Below are positions 26,511 through 35,328 of a stretch of DNA of 64,000 nucleotides, in pieces. The notes beneath the pieces were generated by a model. That model saw nothing but the letters and a program-made list of their open reading frames with translations, did not search any database and had not been told where the DNA came from. Each line of letters starts with the position of its first letter. Within the stretch, counting starts at the first letter, position 1. A program made the position numbers and the translations under genes. The DNA comes from Aestuariivirga sp. (lineage in GTDB: Bacteria; Pseudomonadota; Alphaproteobacteria; Rhizobiales; Aestuariivirgaceae), in contig JAUXUN010000021.1 of the NCBI GenBank assembly GCA_030680855.1, forward strand, positions 32,948 through 96,947, in the 5' to 3' direction.

Positions 26511-26699
26511 GGCAATTTCCTCTCAGTTGCATTCTGGACTATCCAGATTTTGATGAGGAAAGACTGCCACAGTCAGAATGAGCTGAAGCTGAACCGTGCG
26601 TTCATTCAACGTTTAGAAATTACCCAGTTGGTGCCGCCCTTTGCCGCCCGCGGTTTATTGTTTTCGGAGCGTGGCACCCGCCCAGTGGGTCGCAAGTGC

Positions 26700-26725
26700 G
26701 ATTTCATAATTTATTCAATGAAATC
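26700..26725. repeat. Inverted repeat downstream of tRNA-Ser
   Basis: GATTTCAT and ATGAAATC pair perfectly over eight bases with a ten-base A/T loop. It lies nine bases past the 3' end of the tRNA on the transcribed strand. No T-run follows, so it is at best a weak terminator or a processing signal. Confidence 0.45.
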
Positions 26726-26734
26726 AAAGGAACG

Positions 26735-26824
26735 TGGCGGAGGGGGAGGGATTCGAACCCCCGGAAAGCTTTCACTTCCAACGGTTTTCAAGACCGTCGC
26801 AATCGACCACTCTGCCACCCCTCC
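26735..26824 (-). tRNA. tRNA-Ser (UGA)
   Basis: The reverse strand folds as a 90-base class II tRNA. The acceptor stem is GGAGGGG/CCCCTCC. The anticodon loop CTTGAAA gives anticodon TGA, which reads UCA serine codons. There is a long variable arm (GGAAGTGAAAGCTTTCC), a T-loop GGTTCGAATCC, discriminator G and an encoded CCA. The long variable arm and anticodon together define serine. Confidence 0.97.
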
Positions 26825-26886
26825 GCGAGGTAAACCTGATCGCTAGAACCCACGCGATGTAGCAGTATCTTACAAGGTTTCAAGCC

Positions 26887-27654
26887 CTATTCGGCGTAGC
26901 TCGCGTCAGTCGCATCGAGGATGGATTTCATCTCGGTGAAGTGGGCATGAAACTGCTCGCGGTCGGCTTCCCATTCCTGGGCGGTTTTTTCGGCCACCTT
27001 GGCGCTCATCACATGAAGGGGCTGTCCCGTCTGGTAGGCGAGCACCAGATTGCGGCAGGAGCGCTCGAGATAATAGGTGAGGTCATAGGCCTCGGCGACG
27101 GTTGCGGCGCAGATCAGCACGCCATGATTGCCCATCATCATGATGGATTTATTGCCCATGAGGCGCGCCAGGCGCTCGCCTTCCTCATCCGTGTTGGCCA
27201 TGCCGCCGTAGTCCATGTCAAAGGCGATGCGGTTATAAAACCGCGCGGTATTCTGGTCGATGGGCTTTATGTCGGGATCGGCGAGCGAGCAGATGGCAGT
27301 GGCATAGGGTGGATGCAGATGCATGATGCAGCGGGCCTGGGGGAGCAGGGCATGAAGCCTGCCATGGAGCGACCAGGCGGTGAGGTCCGGGGCGTTCGGC
27401 TTTTCCATGGTGGAGTGGTCATCCGTATCGAGCAGGAGGAGTTCCGAAGCGGTTATCCTGGAAAAATGGCGCCAGCGGGGGTTCATCAGGAACTTCTTGC
27501 CGTCGCTCGATACCGCCTGGCTGAAATGATTGGCCACGGCCTCGTGCCAGTCATTTTTGGCCGCCAGCCTGAATGCCGCCGCAAGGTCAACACGCAATTG
27601 CCATTCGTTTGAGTCATGGCTGCGGTGGCGGCTGAGATTGGTGACGTTGCCCAT
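26887..27654 (-). CDS. Class II aldolase/adducin family protein
   Basis: The 255-residue cytoplasmic protein is a class II aldolase/adducin fold. The N-terminal KNDWHEAVANHFSQAV positions the substrate loop. The zinc histidines are in the MHLHPPYATAICSLAD segment near 115-130 and in the later MMGNHGVLICAATV near 176-189. The family includes fuculose-phosphate aldolase and several dehydratases and decarboxylases; the exact reaction cannot be assigned. It begins at ATG 27654. It stands alone between tRNA-Ser and the DUF2147 gene. Confidence 0.8.
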   Translation of the reverse strand: MGNVTNLSRHRSHDSNEWQLRVDLAAAFRLAAKNDWHEAVANHFSQAVSSDGKKFLMNPRWRHFSRITASELLLLDTDDHSTMEKPNAPDLTAWSLHGRLHALLPQARCIMHLHPPYATAICSLADPDIKPIDQNTARFYNRIAFDMDYGGMANTDEEGERLARLMGNKSIMMMGNHGVLICAATVAEAYDLTYYLERSCRNLVLAYQTGQPLHVMSAKVAEKTAQEWEADREQFHAHFTEMKSILDATDASYAE

Positions 27655-27762
27655 GACCGGCTTCCTTTGTTATATCCGTGAAGCGGGAAACTAGCTGAGT
27701 TATGAAAGCCGTACAATTGCCTTGAAAGCATGGTCGCTGACAGAAATTGTCAAGGGAGACGG

Positions 27763-28194
27763 ATGTTGAAATTATTCAGGAAACTGGGAATCGCGGGGCT
27801 TTTTTCTGTGGTTTTGTCAGGGCTTGCAATGGCCGATGAGGGGGCCAACGGAATTTGGAAGCTGAACAGCGGCAAGGTTACGGTGCGAATCGCGCCCTGC
27901 GGGCCCAGCCTTTGCGGGGCAATTGTCGGGTTGGCCAAACCGCTGGACAAGACGGGCAGGCCGAAAGTCGACAAGAAAAACCCCAAAGAATCACTACGCA
28001 ACCGGCCGCTGATGGGCCTTCCCATTCTTGCAAACATGAAGCCCGCAGGCGAGAACAGGTGGCGGGGAACGATCTATAATGCCGATGACGGCCGGACCTA
28101 TTCCTCCTATATGAATCTTTCAGGAAACAACATGAAAGTGAAGGGCTGCGTCGGGCCTTTTTGCAAGGCCATGGTATTTGTACGGCAGAATTGA
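27763..28194 (+). CDS. DUF2147 secreted protein
   Basis: From ATG 27763, preceded by AAGGGAGA, the protein has 143 residues. A Sec signal peptide (LFRKLGIAGLFSVVLSGLAMA) ends near residue 24. The mature part shows the DUF2147 pattern: GIWKLNSGKVTVRIAPCG, then SLCGAIVGL, then D-KKNPKESLRNRPLMGLPIL. The last part matches the paired C-x4-C and NP-LR-RPL-G features. DUF2147 proteins form a lipocalin-like beta structure of unknown function in the periplasm of many Proteobacteria. An ATG at 27730 is in frame but lacks a signal-like start. Confidence 0.8.
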   Translation: MLKLFRKLGIAGLFSVVLSGLAMADEGANGIWKLNSGKVTVRIAPCGPSLCGAIVGLAKPLDKTGRPKVDKKNPKESLRNRPLMGLPILANMKPAGENRWRGTIYNADDGRTYSSYMNLSGNNMKVKGCVGPFCKAMVFVRQN

Positions 28195-28257
28195 ACGGCG
28201 CCAGATTATTGTCATGATTGTATATCAAAATGTGCTTTGCGGGGGTAAGGCAGTCCC

Positions 28258-28998
28258 ATGAAACGTGTTCTTGTCAGTTTGCTTTCCATCTCAATACTTG
28301 CCGGAGCCCCGTTTACGGTGGCTCAGACGCTGGATGAGATTCCCTTCGACAAGAGGCTGAAGCTTGCCGAAGTGGGTGACGAAGAGGCCCAGATGGCGGT
28401 GGCCAGCGCCTATGAGCAGGGCGTCAAGCCTGCAAAGAAGAACATTGTCGAGGCGGCCCGGTGGTACCGTGAGGCGGCGTTGAAAGGCAATATCGAGGCG
28501 GAATTCCGCCTTGCCCGGCTGGTCAGCAAGGGCGCCAAGGGCCTGACCAAGGACCTGCCGACGGCGGCCAAGCTTTATGAGGCGGCAGCCAGCAGCGGCC
28601 ACTTGGAATCAATGAATGCCATTGGCCATGCCTACCAGAACGGGCTGGGCGTTGCGGTCAATGAAACCAAGGCGGTGGAATGGTACCGCAAGGCGGCGGA
28701 AGGGAAACTTGCCGTTGCGCAAAACAACCTGGGCATCCTTTACCTCAATGGCAAGGGCGTGGAGCGCAATGTGGCCGAGGCCTTCAAGCTTTTCGAACAG
28801 GCGGCAAACCAGGGTGACGGTTGGGGGCTGAACAACCTCGGCGGCATGTATGAAATGGGCTGGGGCGTTGCCAAGGACCGTACGAAGGCTGCAAGTTTTT
28901 ACAAGCGGGCGGCTGAAAAGGGCATTGAATCTGCCCAGGCCAATCTGGTGCGGCTCACGCTGGGAGCAGCCCCTGTAGCGCCCGTAACCTTAAATTGA
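28258..28998 (+). CDS. Secreted Sel1-repeat (TPR-like) protein
   Basis: The 246-residue protein begins with a Sec signal peptide (VLVSLLSISILAGAPFTVAQT, cleavage near 22). It continues with about five Sel1-like repeats of 36 residues. Repeats can be seen at about residues 40-75 (EEAQMAVASAYEQG), 76-112, 113-149 (HLESMNAIGHAYQNGLGV), 150-185 (AVAQNNLGILYLNGKGV) and 186-222 (GWGLNNLGGMYEMGWGV). Sel1 proteins are scaffolds for protein contacts, often in envelope regulation. It precedes rlpA by 117 bases on the same strand, but the leader there suggests a separate promoter. Confidence 0.85.
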   Translation: MKRVLVSLLSISILAGAPFTVAQTLDEIPFDKRLKLAEVGDEEAQMAVASAYEQGVKPAKKNIVEAARWYREAALKGNIEAEFRLARLVSKGAKGLTKDLPTAAKLYEAAASSGHLESMNAIGHAYQNGLGVAVNETKAVEWYRKAAEGKLAVAQNNLGILYLNGKGVERNVAEAFKLFEQAANQGDGWGLNNLGGMYEMGWGVAKDRTKAASFYKRAAEKGIESAQANLVRLTLGAAPVAPVTLN

Positions 28999-29001
28999 CG
29001 G

Positions 29002-29018
29002 TTAACGATTAGCTAACC
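29002..29018 (+). promoter_or_regulatory. Candidate CtrA-binding site upstream of rlpA
   Basis: TTAA-CGATTAG-CTAACC matches the CtrA consensus TTAA-N7-TTAA(CC) with one mismatch in the second half-site. It lies about 100 bases upstream of rlpA. CtrA controls cell-cycle and division genes in Alphaproteobacteria; binding here is only inferred. Confidence 0.3.
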
Positions 29019-29045
29019 AAACAATTCAACTCAAATTTTACGCAG

Positions 29046-29105
29046 TTCGCGCGAAACTCATCGCTGTGGCTTTGCGGCAACGCAAAAGGGGCCCGGGGGG
29101 CCCGG
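29046..29105 (+). promoter_or_regulatory. Structured leader of rlpA
   Basis: The leader holds TTCGCGCGAA (a perfect ten-base palindrome, 29046-29055) and TTTGCG-GCAA-CGCAAA (29071-29086). A GGGCCC-type self-complementary run (about 29089-29105) ends next to the ribosome-binding site. The last element could pair with itself and limit access to the start at 29116. Confidence 0.4.
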
Positions 29106-29115
29106 TGGAGTAAGT

Positions 29116-30087
29116 ATGCGTAAATTGCTCAGCGTATCGTGCATTCTGATGGCCATGAGCCTGACCATCTCCGGCTGCTCCTCAAACAAGACCGCGTCGC
29201 GTGATCCATTTGCCGGCATCGGAAGCCCTCGTTTCAAGGGCGATGGCCCGGTTCCCATGGGTGGCGGGCGCTACCATGTCGGTGAACCTTACCAGGTTGC
29301 GGGCCGCTGGTTCACGCCCAAGAAACAGCCCAACTACGACAAGACAGGCCCTGCTTCCTGGTACGGCGAGGCCTTCAACCGGCGCATGACCTCCAACGGC
29401 GAATGGTTTGACATGACCCGCCTGACGGCGGCGCACCCGACGCTGCCCCTGCCAAGCTATGCCAAGGTCACCAACGTCAACAATGGCAATACAATAGTAG
29501 TTCGCATCAACGACCGCGGGCCTTTCGTTGGCACGCGCATCATCGACCTCTCGAAGCAATCGGCGTCTGCCTTGGGATTCAAGCGGCAAGGCACCGCCAC
29601 GGTTCGCGTACAATATATTGGCCCGGCGCCACTCAATGACGACGGATCAAACCTTGTGGCGATGAATCAGGAATTGCAGAATGGCACGCCACTGCGCCAG
29701 ATGATTGCCGCCGCCAGCGGCAAACGCCGTGCGGAGCCGGTGCAGGTGGCGGAGGCAGATCCGGTCGAGCAGGGTGCCTATGAAGCCGACGAGGAGCGGC
29801 CAATTGCGCAAATGGAGCAAAACACGCCAAGTGCGGTGAATTATTTCGTGCAGGCCGGGACTTTCGCCGATCCTGACAACGCGGAGCGGCTGCGCCAGGA
29901 ATTCGTCAACATTGGTCCAGTCCAGGTGGCCGAGCTCATGGGAAACGACGGACCGGTTTACCGGATGCGGGTTGGGCCGTTCAACAACCTCAGTGATGCG
30001 CAAGTCGCGCTCAACCAGGTTCACGGCTACGGCCTTCCCGATGCGCATCTGCTTGAATCGCACCTTCGTCAGGCATCGCTGCAGTAG
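29116..30087 (+). CDS. rlpA: RlpA-family septal lytic transglycosylase lipoprotein
   Basis: The 323-residue protein starts with a lipoprotein signal ending in the lipobox ISGC near residue 21, so it should be anchored in the outer membrane. Residues ~75-165 are the RlpA double-psi beta-barrel (PASWYGEAFNRRMTSNGEWF, then VVRINDRGPFVGTRIIDLS with the catalytic Asp). Residues ~245-320 are a SPOR domain (NYFVQAGTFADPDNAERL to VYRMRVGPF), which binds denuded glycan at the septum. It therefore acts in cell separation. It starts at ATG 29116 after GTGGAG. Confidence 0.92.
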   Translation: MRKLLSVSCILMAMSLTISGCSSNKTASRDPFAGIGSPRFKGDGPVPMGGGRYHVGEPYQVAGRWFTPKKQPNYDKTGPASWYGEAFNRRMTSNGEWFDMTRLTAAHPTLPLPSYAKVTNVNNGNTIVVRINDRGPFVGTRIIDLSKQSASALGFKRQGTATVRVQYIGPAPLNDDGSNLVAMNQELQNGTPLRQMIAAASGKRRAEPVQVAEADPVEQGAYEADEERPIAQMEQNTPSAVNYFVQAGTFADPDNAERLRQEFVNIGPVQVAELMGNDGPVYRMRVGPFNNLSDAQVALNQVHGYGLPDAHLLESHLRQASLQ

Positions 30088-30096
30088 AAGCCTTGA

Positions 30097-30543
30097 TCAC
30101 ATGCTGCCGGGCTGCTCGGAAAGCGGCACGCCATTGTCGCGGCATTGCCCCTTTACGTATCTTGGGTCAGACTTGGCGGCGAGGGTGACGAGCACCGCTT
30201 GCTGGTTCACGGGCAAATACCTTGCGTAGAATGGCCTGTAGCTTTCCCACCGGCCCAGATAGTTCTTTTCATTGACCCATCCGCAGACGTTCACAATCCC
30301 GCCCTCGCCTTGGGTCGCGTTCATGAAGCCGAATTGCGCCGTCTCTGGGTTTTTCAGCTTGGTCAGGACAACGTTTTGAACCCTGGTCTTTTCCTCGGGC
30401 GTAAGGGCAGCGGTTGGCGCCGCATGGGTTTCGTATCGCTTGTCGAGTTCAACTGCAGGCGGGGAGCCGGGATTAACGTTCGTGCAGGCGGCGGGCAGCA
30501 AGCAAGCTAATAGTTTTAGGACTCTATCGGCGGCAGTACTCAC
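30097..30543 (-). CDS. Hypothetical secreted or lipoprotein-like protein
   Basis: From GTG 30543 the product has 148 residues. GTG is chosen because AGGGGGA lies just upstream and because it forms a GTGA overlap with the stop of the preceding small gene. The start VLKLLACLLPAACTNV resembles a short signal with a cysteine near residue 22, but the lipobox (LPAAC) is imperfect. The mature part contains KNPETAQFGFMNATQGEGGIVNVCGWVNEKNYLGRWESYRPFYA. That pattern occurs in small periplasmic proteins that I cannot assign to a named family. It converges on rlpA with a nine-base gap. Confidence 0.6.
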   Translation of the reverse strand: MSTAADRVLKLLACLLPAACTNVNPGSPPAVELDKRYETHAAPTAALTPEEKTRVQNVVLTKLKNPETAQFGFMNATQGEGGIVNVCGWVNEKNYLGRWESYRPFYARYLPVNQQAVLVTLAAKSDPRYVKGQCRDNGVPLSEQPGSM

Positions 30544-30746
30544 CGCTTTCCCCCTAATCCCACCGCACCCTCTGGCCATTCACTGGCCGTCTTTCGCTTA
30601 GGCTTGGGTTGTCCAACACGCTCGCTGTGTCCCAAGGACACCGGATCGCTGGCGGGAAAAGACTCGTCAAGAGCTTCATCAAGCTTTTGGTTGATGGTGG
30701 TCTTGGGTCCATTGGAAGCCGGTTTGAGTTCGTTCTTGCGGCCCAT
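30540..30746 (-). CDS. Small conserved protein with ALDESFPASDPVS motif
   Basis: From ATG 30746, seven bases after GGAG, the protein has 68 residues. It is hydrophilic and rich in lysine and proline. It carries the segment LDEALDESFPASDPVS near residues 22-37, which I recognise as a common motif of short uncharacterised proteobacterial proteins. An ATG at 30758 overlaps the ribosome-binding site and is less likely. Its TGA overlaps the GTG of the next gene by four bases, so the pair is probably translated together. Function is unknown. Confidence 0.65.
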   Translation of the reverse strand: MGRKNELKPASNGPKTTINQKLDEALDESFPASDPVSLGHSERVGQPKPKRKTASEWPEGAVGLGGKR

Positions 30747-30947
30747 CGTTTTCTCCAAAGTTCAGGAAGGAACGCTATCATGTGCCTTGGCTCGCGTCTT
30801 TACATCATTTCCATGGTTCAGAGAAAAAAGACAGAACTCAAGTGTTTTCAACCAGCCGGAATTTCAAACTGATGCGCCATCCATTTGCGCTTCGCGTTGA
30901 TTTTGGTTCGAAAGGTCATTAGGTTAGCGATCCCAGCGAGGTGATTT

Positions 30948-32114
30948 GTGAACGGTATTCGGGTTTTCCTAGGAACTGCCATATGGCTTGTGTTTCTTGC
31001 CATGTCCGGTATCGCATTTGGCCAGGATGTGCTGCCGTTTGAAACCACGGCGCCGCATGCCATTCTCATCGACGCGAAGTCGGGAACCGTGTTCTTCGAG
31101 AAGAAAGCCGACGATCTGGTGCAGCCTGCCAGCATGAGCAAGCTCATGACCATGGTGATGGTGTTCGAGGCCTTGAAGGCCGGCACCGTAACCGAGAACA
31201 CGGAAATCCCAATCAGTGTGAACGCCTGGAAGCGGGGAGGAGCCTCATCGGGAGGGTCCACCATGTTTGCCAAAGTGAACACGCAGGTGAAGCTTATCGA
31301 CCTCATGCACGGGGCCATGATCCAATCGGCCAACGACGCCTGCATTGCCATCGCCGAAGGCATGGCGGGATCGGAAGAGGAATTTGCCGCGCGCATGACG
31401 CAGCGCGGAAAGGAACTGGGCCTGGAGAACGCGGTGTTCAGGAATGTAACCGGGCTGCCAAAACCGGAAAACCGGGCAAGTGTGCGTGACCTGGCGATCC
31501 TGGCCCGCTATGTCGTTTCGGAATTCCCGGAGTATTACAAAATCTACGGCAAGCCGGAATTCACCTGGAACAACATCACCCAGAAGAACCGCAATCCGCT
31601 GCTGCTGGATTATCCGGGGGCTGACGGCATGAAAACCGGATACATCCGGGAGGCAGGCTATGGCCTTGTGGGCTCCGCGGTGCGCGATGGCCGCCGCCTT
31701 ATTCTCGTCGTCGCTGGGCTTTCGTCGATCTCCGGGCGCAAGGAAGAAGCGCAGAAACTTTTGGACTGGGGCTTCCGCCAATTCAAGACGGTGGAGGTCT
31801 ATGCGGCTGGCGACGTGGTGAGCAAGGCACGGGTGTGGGGCGGCACGTCGCGCTGGGTGGACCTGGTGATCAGGCAGGACCTGCGCCTGGCCCTTTCCGC
31901 CAAGGAGCAGGAAAACGTCGAGGTGAAGCTGAGCTATGCCGGGCCGCTCATTGCGCCGGTGAAAGCTGGCACGCCTATTGGCACAGTCAGGTTCTTGACA
32001 GACGGGAAGGCTATTGCCGACGTTCAGGTGGAGACCGCAAATGAAGTGGCGGCCGTAGACTCCATCTGGAGCCGCGCCATGGACAGCCTGCTGATCCTGG
32101 CGCTTGGCGGCTAG
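30948..32114 (+). CDS. dacA: D-alanyl-D-alanine carboxypeptidase (PBP5/6 type)
   Basis: The 388-residue protein has a Sec signal peptide (VFLGTAIWLVFLAMSGIAFG, cleavage near 25). It shows the three active-site motifs of low-mass penicillin-binding proteins: SMSK (SxxK, near 63-66), SAND (SxN, near 126-129) and KTGY (KTG, near 226-229). It trims the terminal D-alanine of peptidoglycan stem peptides in the periplasm. A C-terminal beta domain and amphipathic tail (SIWSRAMDSLLILALG) anchor it to the membrane. GTG 30948 follows GCGAGG. The tmk start is two bases after its stop. Confidence 0.92.
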   Translation: MNGIRVFLGTAIWLVFLAMSGIAFGQDVLPFETTAPHAILIDAKSGTVFFEKKADDLVQPASMSKLMTMVMVFEALKAGTVTENTEIPISVNAWKRGGASSGGSTMFAKVNTQVKLIDLMHGAMIQSANDACIAIAEGMAGSEEEFAARMTQRGKELGLENAVFRNVTGLPKPENRASVRDLAILARYVVSEFPEYYKIYGKPEFTWNNITQKNRNPLLLDYPGADGMKTGYIREAGYGLVGSAVRDGRRLILVVAGLSSISGRKEEAQKLLDWGFRQFKTVEVYAAGDVVSKARVWGGTSRWVDLVIRQDLRLALSAKEQENVEVKLSYAGPLIAPVKAGTPIGTVRFLTDGKAIADVQVETANEVAAVDSIWSRAMDSLLILALGG

Positions 32115-32115
32115 G

Positions 32116-32745
32116 ATGGCCGGGACATTCGTTACCTTTGAAGGCGGCGAGGGCACGGGAAAATCGACACAGTTGAAACTGCTGGCGGCCACTCTCGCAG
32201 GCCGCGGCATTCCCTGCATCCAGACGCGCGAGCCCGGTGGAACACCGGAGGCCGAGGCTTTGCGCACCCTTCTGGTGAACGGCGATCCCGGGCGCTGGAC
32301 GGCGGAGGCGGAAGCGCTTCTGAATTATGCGGCGCGCTCATCGCATTTGGAGAAAATCATCCGGCCGGCGCTGTCCATCGGAAAATTCGTGCTATGCGAC
32401 CGCTTCAGCGACTCGACGCGGGCTTATCAAGGCTATGCGGGCGGCTGCGACATGAAATTGCTTGATGCGCTCGAAGCGGCCATCGTTGGTTCCACGCGGC
32501 CAGCGCTGACGCTGATTTTGGATATTGATCCGGTGAAGGGACTTGAACGGGCCAAGGCCCGTGCCGATGGATCGGAAGACCGCTACGAGCGCAAGGGACT
32601 TGAATTTCACCAGCGGCTGCGTGCCGGATTTTTGAAGATCGCGGAAGCGGAGCCAAAGCGTTGCAGGGTTATTGATGCGTCGGGTTCCGTTGACGATACC
32701 AACGCGAGCATCCGGGCGGCGGTGGAGCCAATGCTTCATGGCTGA
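32116..32745 (+). CDS. tmk: Thymidylate kinase
   Basis: The 209-residue protein carries the dTMP kinase P-loop FEGGEGTGKST (about 6-16), the DR motif DRFSDSTRAYQGY near 95-107 and the LID region. It phosphorylates dTMP to dTDP in the cytoplasm. ATG 32116 is preferred to an in-frame start at 32104, which would lie inside the end of dacA. The stop overlaps holB by eight bases. The tmk-holB-metG-tatD order is standard in Rhizobiales. Confidence 0.95.
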   Translation: MAGTFVTFEGGEGTGKSTQLKLLAATLAGRGIPCIQTREPGGTPEAEALRTLLVNGDPGRWTAEAEALLNYAARSSHLEKIIRPALSIGKFVLCDRFSDSTRAYQGYAGGCDMKLLDALEAAIVGSTRPALTLILDIDPVKGLERAKARADGSEDRYERKGLEFHQRLRAGFLKIAEAEPKRCRVIDASGSVDDTNASIRAAVEPMLHG

Positions 32746-33757
32746 GGACAGCGAAGATCCGCGCGAGGTGGAGTGGCACCCGCGGAAGGCAAGATACCTG
32801 CTCGGTCATCTGGAGTCGGAGCAGCGCATGCGGCAGGCCTTTGAGTCGGGCAAGCTGCATCATGCCTGGCTGATTTCGGGGCCCAAGGGTATTGGCAAGT
32901 CGACTCTGGCTTATCGCTTTGCCGGGTTTGCGCTGGCGGGCGGAGGTTCAGTTTCGGACGGTTTGGGCATCGATCCTAATTCGCGCACGGCGCATTGGCT
33001 GGCGTCACGATCGCATCCCGACCTGTTCGTGCTTGAACGCCGGTGGGACAGCAAGACCAAGAAGCTGAAATCCGAGCTGGCGGTGGACGATGCCCGCCTG
33101 CTTTCGGATTTCTTCGGCCTAACGGCGGGAAGCGGCGGCTGGCGCGTGGCCATCATCGATGCTGCGGATGACCTGAACAATGCTTCGGCCAATGCCCTCT
33201 TGAAGCTCATTGAGGAGCCGCCGCCAAATTGCCTGCTGCTTTTGGTCTGCAATCAGCCGGGACGATTGCTGCCCACCATCCGCTCACGCTGCATGCGGAT
33301 TGACCTGCAGCCGCTTTCGCAAGGCGATACCCTGCGGGTTCTTTCCTCGCTGCCGCTGAAGGAGCCGCCGGAGCGCGAGGCGCTGGAGATCGCGGTGAAG
33401 CTTTCGGGTGGGAGCCCGGGCAGGGGGCTGGAGCTTCTGCACTCGGCAGGGGCAAAATCTTTTGCGGCTTTTCTGGGCGCTGGGCGAATGAGTTCCGCTT
33501 CATTGGTGGAGTTCGGCAACCGCTTTGGCAGCCGGACAAGCACGGCGGATGACTTTGAGGTGTTCTTTAACCTGCTGGATGGCTGGATCGGATCGCAGGC
33601 GCGGAAGGCCGGCCTTTCCGGCGGCGGCCTCGGCTGGGCCGAGGCCCATGTGGCAATAGGGCATTCCATTCGGCAGACAAATGCCCTAAATCTCGATAGA
33701 CGTCAGGCTGTTATTAACGCTTTGTCGTTGATCAACGAGGCCATGAAGACGGCCTAA
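32738..33757 (+). CDS. holB: DNA polymerase III subunit delta prime
   Basis: The 339-residue protein has the clamp-loader P-loop [10 protein letters not shown] (about 44-53), followed by the [17 protein letters not shown] segment. A later [23 protein letters not shown] strand contains the DnaX-like sensor 1 region and ends in the arginine of IRSRCMRI. It is part of the clamp loader that opens the beta ring at the replication fork. ATG 32738 lies eight bases inside tmk, so translation is coupled. In this alphaproteobacterial form the usual zinc-binding cysteines are absent. Confidence 0.93.
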   Translation: MAEDSEDPREVEWHPRKARYLLGHLESEQRMRQAFESGKLHHAWLISGPKGIGKSTLAYRFAGFALAGGGSVSDGLGIDPNSRTAHWLASRSHPDLFVLERRWDSKTKKLKSELAVDDARLLSDFFGLTAGSGGWRVAIIDAADDLNNASANALLKLIEEPPPNCLLLLVCNQPGRLLPTIRSRCMRIDLQPLSQGDTLRVLSSLPLKEPPEREALEIAVKLSGGSPGRGLELLHSAGAKSFAAFLGAGRMSSASLVEFGNRFGSRTSTADDFEVFFNLLDGWIGSQARKAGLSGGGLGWAEAHVAIGHSIRQTNALNLDRRQAVINALSLINEAMKTA

Positions 33758-33780
33758 TCCCAACTGAAGTCACGGACCTC

Positions 33781-35328
33781 ATGCCACAGCAGAACTACCT
33801 TATTACGACGGCCATTCCCTATGCCAACGGGGCCCCCCACATCGGCCATGCCTATGAGCGCATTGCCACCGATGTGATGGCCAGGTTTGCCCGGCTTGAC
33901 GGGGCCGATGTGCTGTTTGTCACCGGCATGGATGAGCACGGGCAGAAGATGCAGCAGACGGCGGCGCGTGAGGGACTGACGCCGCTGGCGCTGGCCGACC
34001 GCACGGCGGCGCAATTCGAGGAGATGGGCAACGTGCTGAATGCGCCCGCCGATGATATCGTGCGCACAACCTCGGCCCGGCACCGCGAGGCGGTGCAGGA
34101 CATCTGGAAGCGGATGGAGGCCAATGGCGACATCTACCTGTCGAAGTACTCCGGCTGGTATTCGGTGCGTGACGAGGCTTACTATGACGAGGACGAGATC
34201 GAGGACCGCGAAGGCAAGAAATATTCCACCAAGACCGGAACGCCGGTGGAATGGGTGGAAGAGGAAAGCTATTTCTTCAAGCTCTCGGCCTATGCCAAGC
34301 CCTTGCTGGATTACTATGAAACGCACCCGGATTTCATCGTGCCGGAGAAATACAAGAACGAGATCGTGGCCTTCGTCAAACGCGGGCTGAATGATCTTTC
34401 GATAAGCCGCACCACTTTCGACTGGGGCATTCCTGTTCCGGGCAATCCCAAGCATGTTATGTATGTGTGGGTGGATGCGCTCACGAATTACATCACGGCC
34501 ACGGGCTATCCGAATGCCAAGGTTGCCAAGGCGAAGTTCTGGCCGGCGAGCGCCCATGTGATCGGCAAGGACATCACGCGGTTTCATGCGATTTACTGGC
34601 CGGCGTTTTTGATGTCGGCGAAGCTGCCGGTGCCTAAGCAGATTGTGGTGCATGGCTTCCTGTTCAGCCGCGGCGAGAAAATGTCGAAGTCGGTTGGCAA
34701 TGTGGTGGCGCCTGCCGATCTTGTGGCAAATTACGGGGTTGATCCGGTGCGCTATTTTTTCATGCGCGAAGTACCTTTCGGGCAGGACGGCAATTACAGC
34801 CATGAAGCCATCGTGGCGCGGATGAATGCGGATCTTTCCAATGACCTGGGCAATCTGGCTCAGCGTTCGCTTTCAATGATTGCGAAGAATTGCGATGGAA
34901 AGGTTCCGGCCTGCGGTGCTTTGGCCGAAGCGGACAAGGAAATTTTGGCATCCGCCGACGCGCTGCTGGCGGAGGTGAGGGCGTATCATGCGGATTTCGC
35001 CATCAGCCGGGCGCTGGATACGATCTGGAAAGTGGTGGCGGACACGAACCGCTATTTTGCGGGCCAAGAGCCTTGGGCACTGAAAAAGTCCGATCCGGCG
35101 CGGATGGGTACGGTGCTGTATGTGACGGCGGAAGTCTTGCGCATTGTTGGCATACTTATCCAGCCTTATGTGCCTCAGTCGTCCGCTAAACTGCTCGACC
35201 TGCTGGGCGTGAGCGCGCGTGGTTTTACTGACCTGCCGAAGCGGCTGGTTTCGGGTGGGGCACTGCCTGCGCCTCAGCCGATTTTCCCGCGCTATGTGGA
35301 GGAGGGGGAAGCCCCAACAAAGAGTTGA
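33781..35328 (+). CDS. metG: Methionyl-tRNA synthetase
   Basis: The 515-residue class I synthetase has the HIGH motif ([10 protein letters not shown] near 20-29) and KMSKS ([10 protein letters not shown] near 299-308). It charges initiator and elongator tRNA-Met with methionine. It is the short form, without the C-terminal tRNA-binding extension, and without a zinc-knuckle cysteine set. ATG 33781 lies 24 bases after holB. Its stop overlaps the next start as TTGA. Confidence 0.96.
   Translation: MPQQNYLITTAIPYANGAPHIGHAYERIATDVMARFARLDGADVLFVTGMDEHGQKMQQTAAREGLTPLALADRTAAQFEEMGNVLNAPADDIVRTTSARHREAVQDIWKRMEANGDIYLSKYSGWYSVRDEAYYDEDEIEDREGKKYSTKTGTPVEWVEEESYFFKLSAYAKPLLDYYETHPDFIVPEKYKNEIVAFVKRGLNDLSISRTTFDWGIPVPGNPKHVMYVWVDALTNYITATGYPNAKVAKAKFWPASAHVIGKDITRFHAIYWPAFLMSAKLPVPKQIVVHGFLFSRGEKMSKSVGNVVAPADLVANYGVDPVRYFFMREVPFGQDGNYSHEAIVARMNADLSNDLGNLAQRSLSMIAKNCDGKVPACGALAEADKEILASADALLAEVRAYHADFAISRALDTIWKVVADTNRYFAGQEPWALKKSDPARMGTVLYVTAEVLRIVGILIQPYVPQSSAKLLDLLGVSARGFTDLPKRLVSGGALPAPQPIFPRYVEEGEAPTKS

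Noticed and set aside
26735..26824. Genomic island attachment site at tRNA-Ser
   Set aside because: No integrase gene or duplicated tRNA end is visible in the window.
26550..26846. A 98-codon plus-strand frame across tRNA-Ser
   Set aside because: It reads through the complement of a complete tRNA gene and has no domain-like content.
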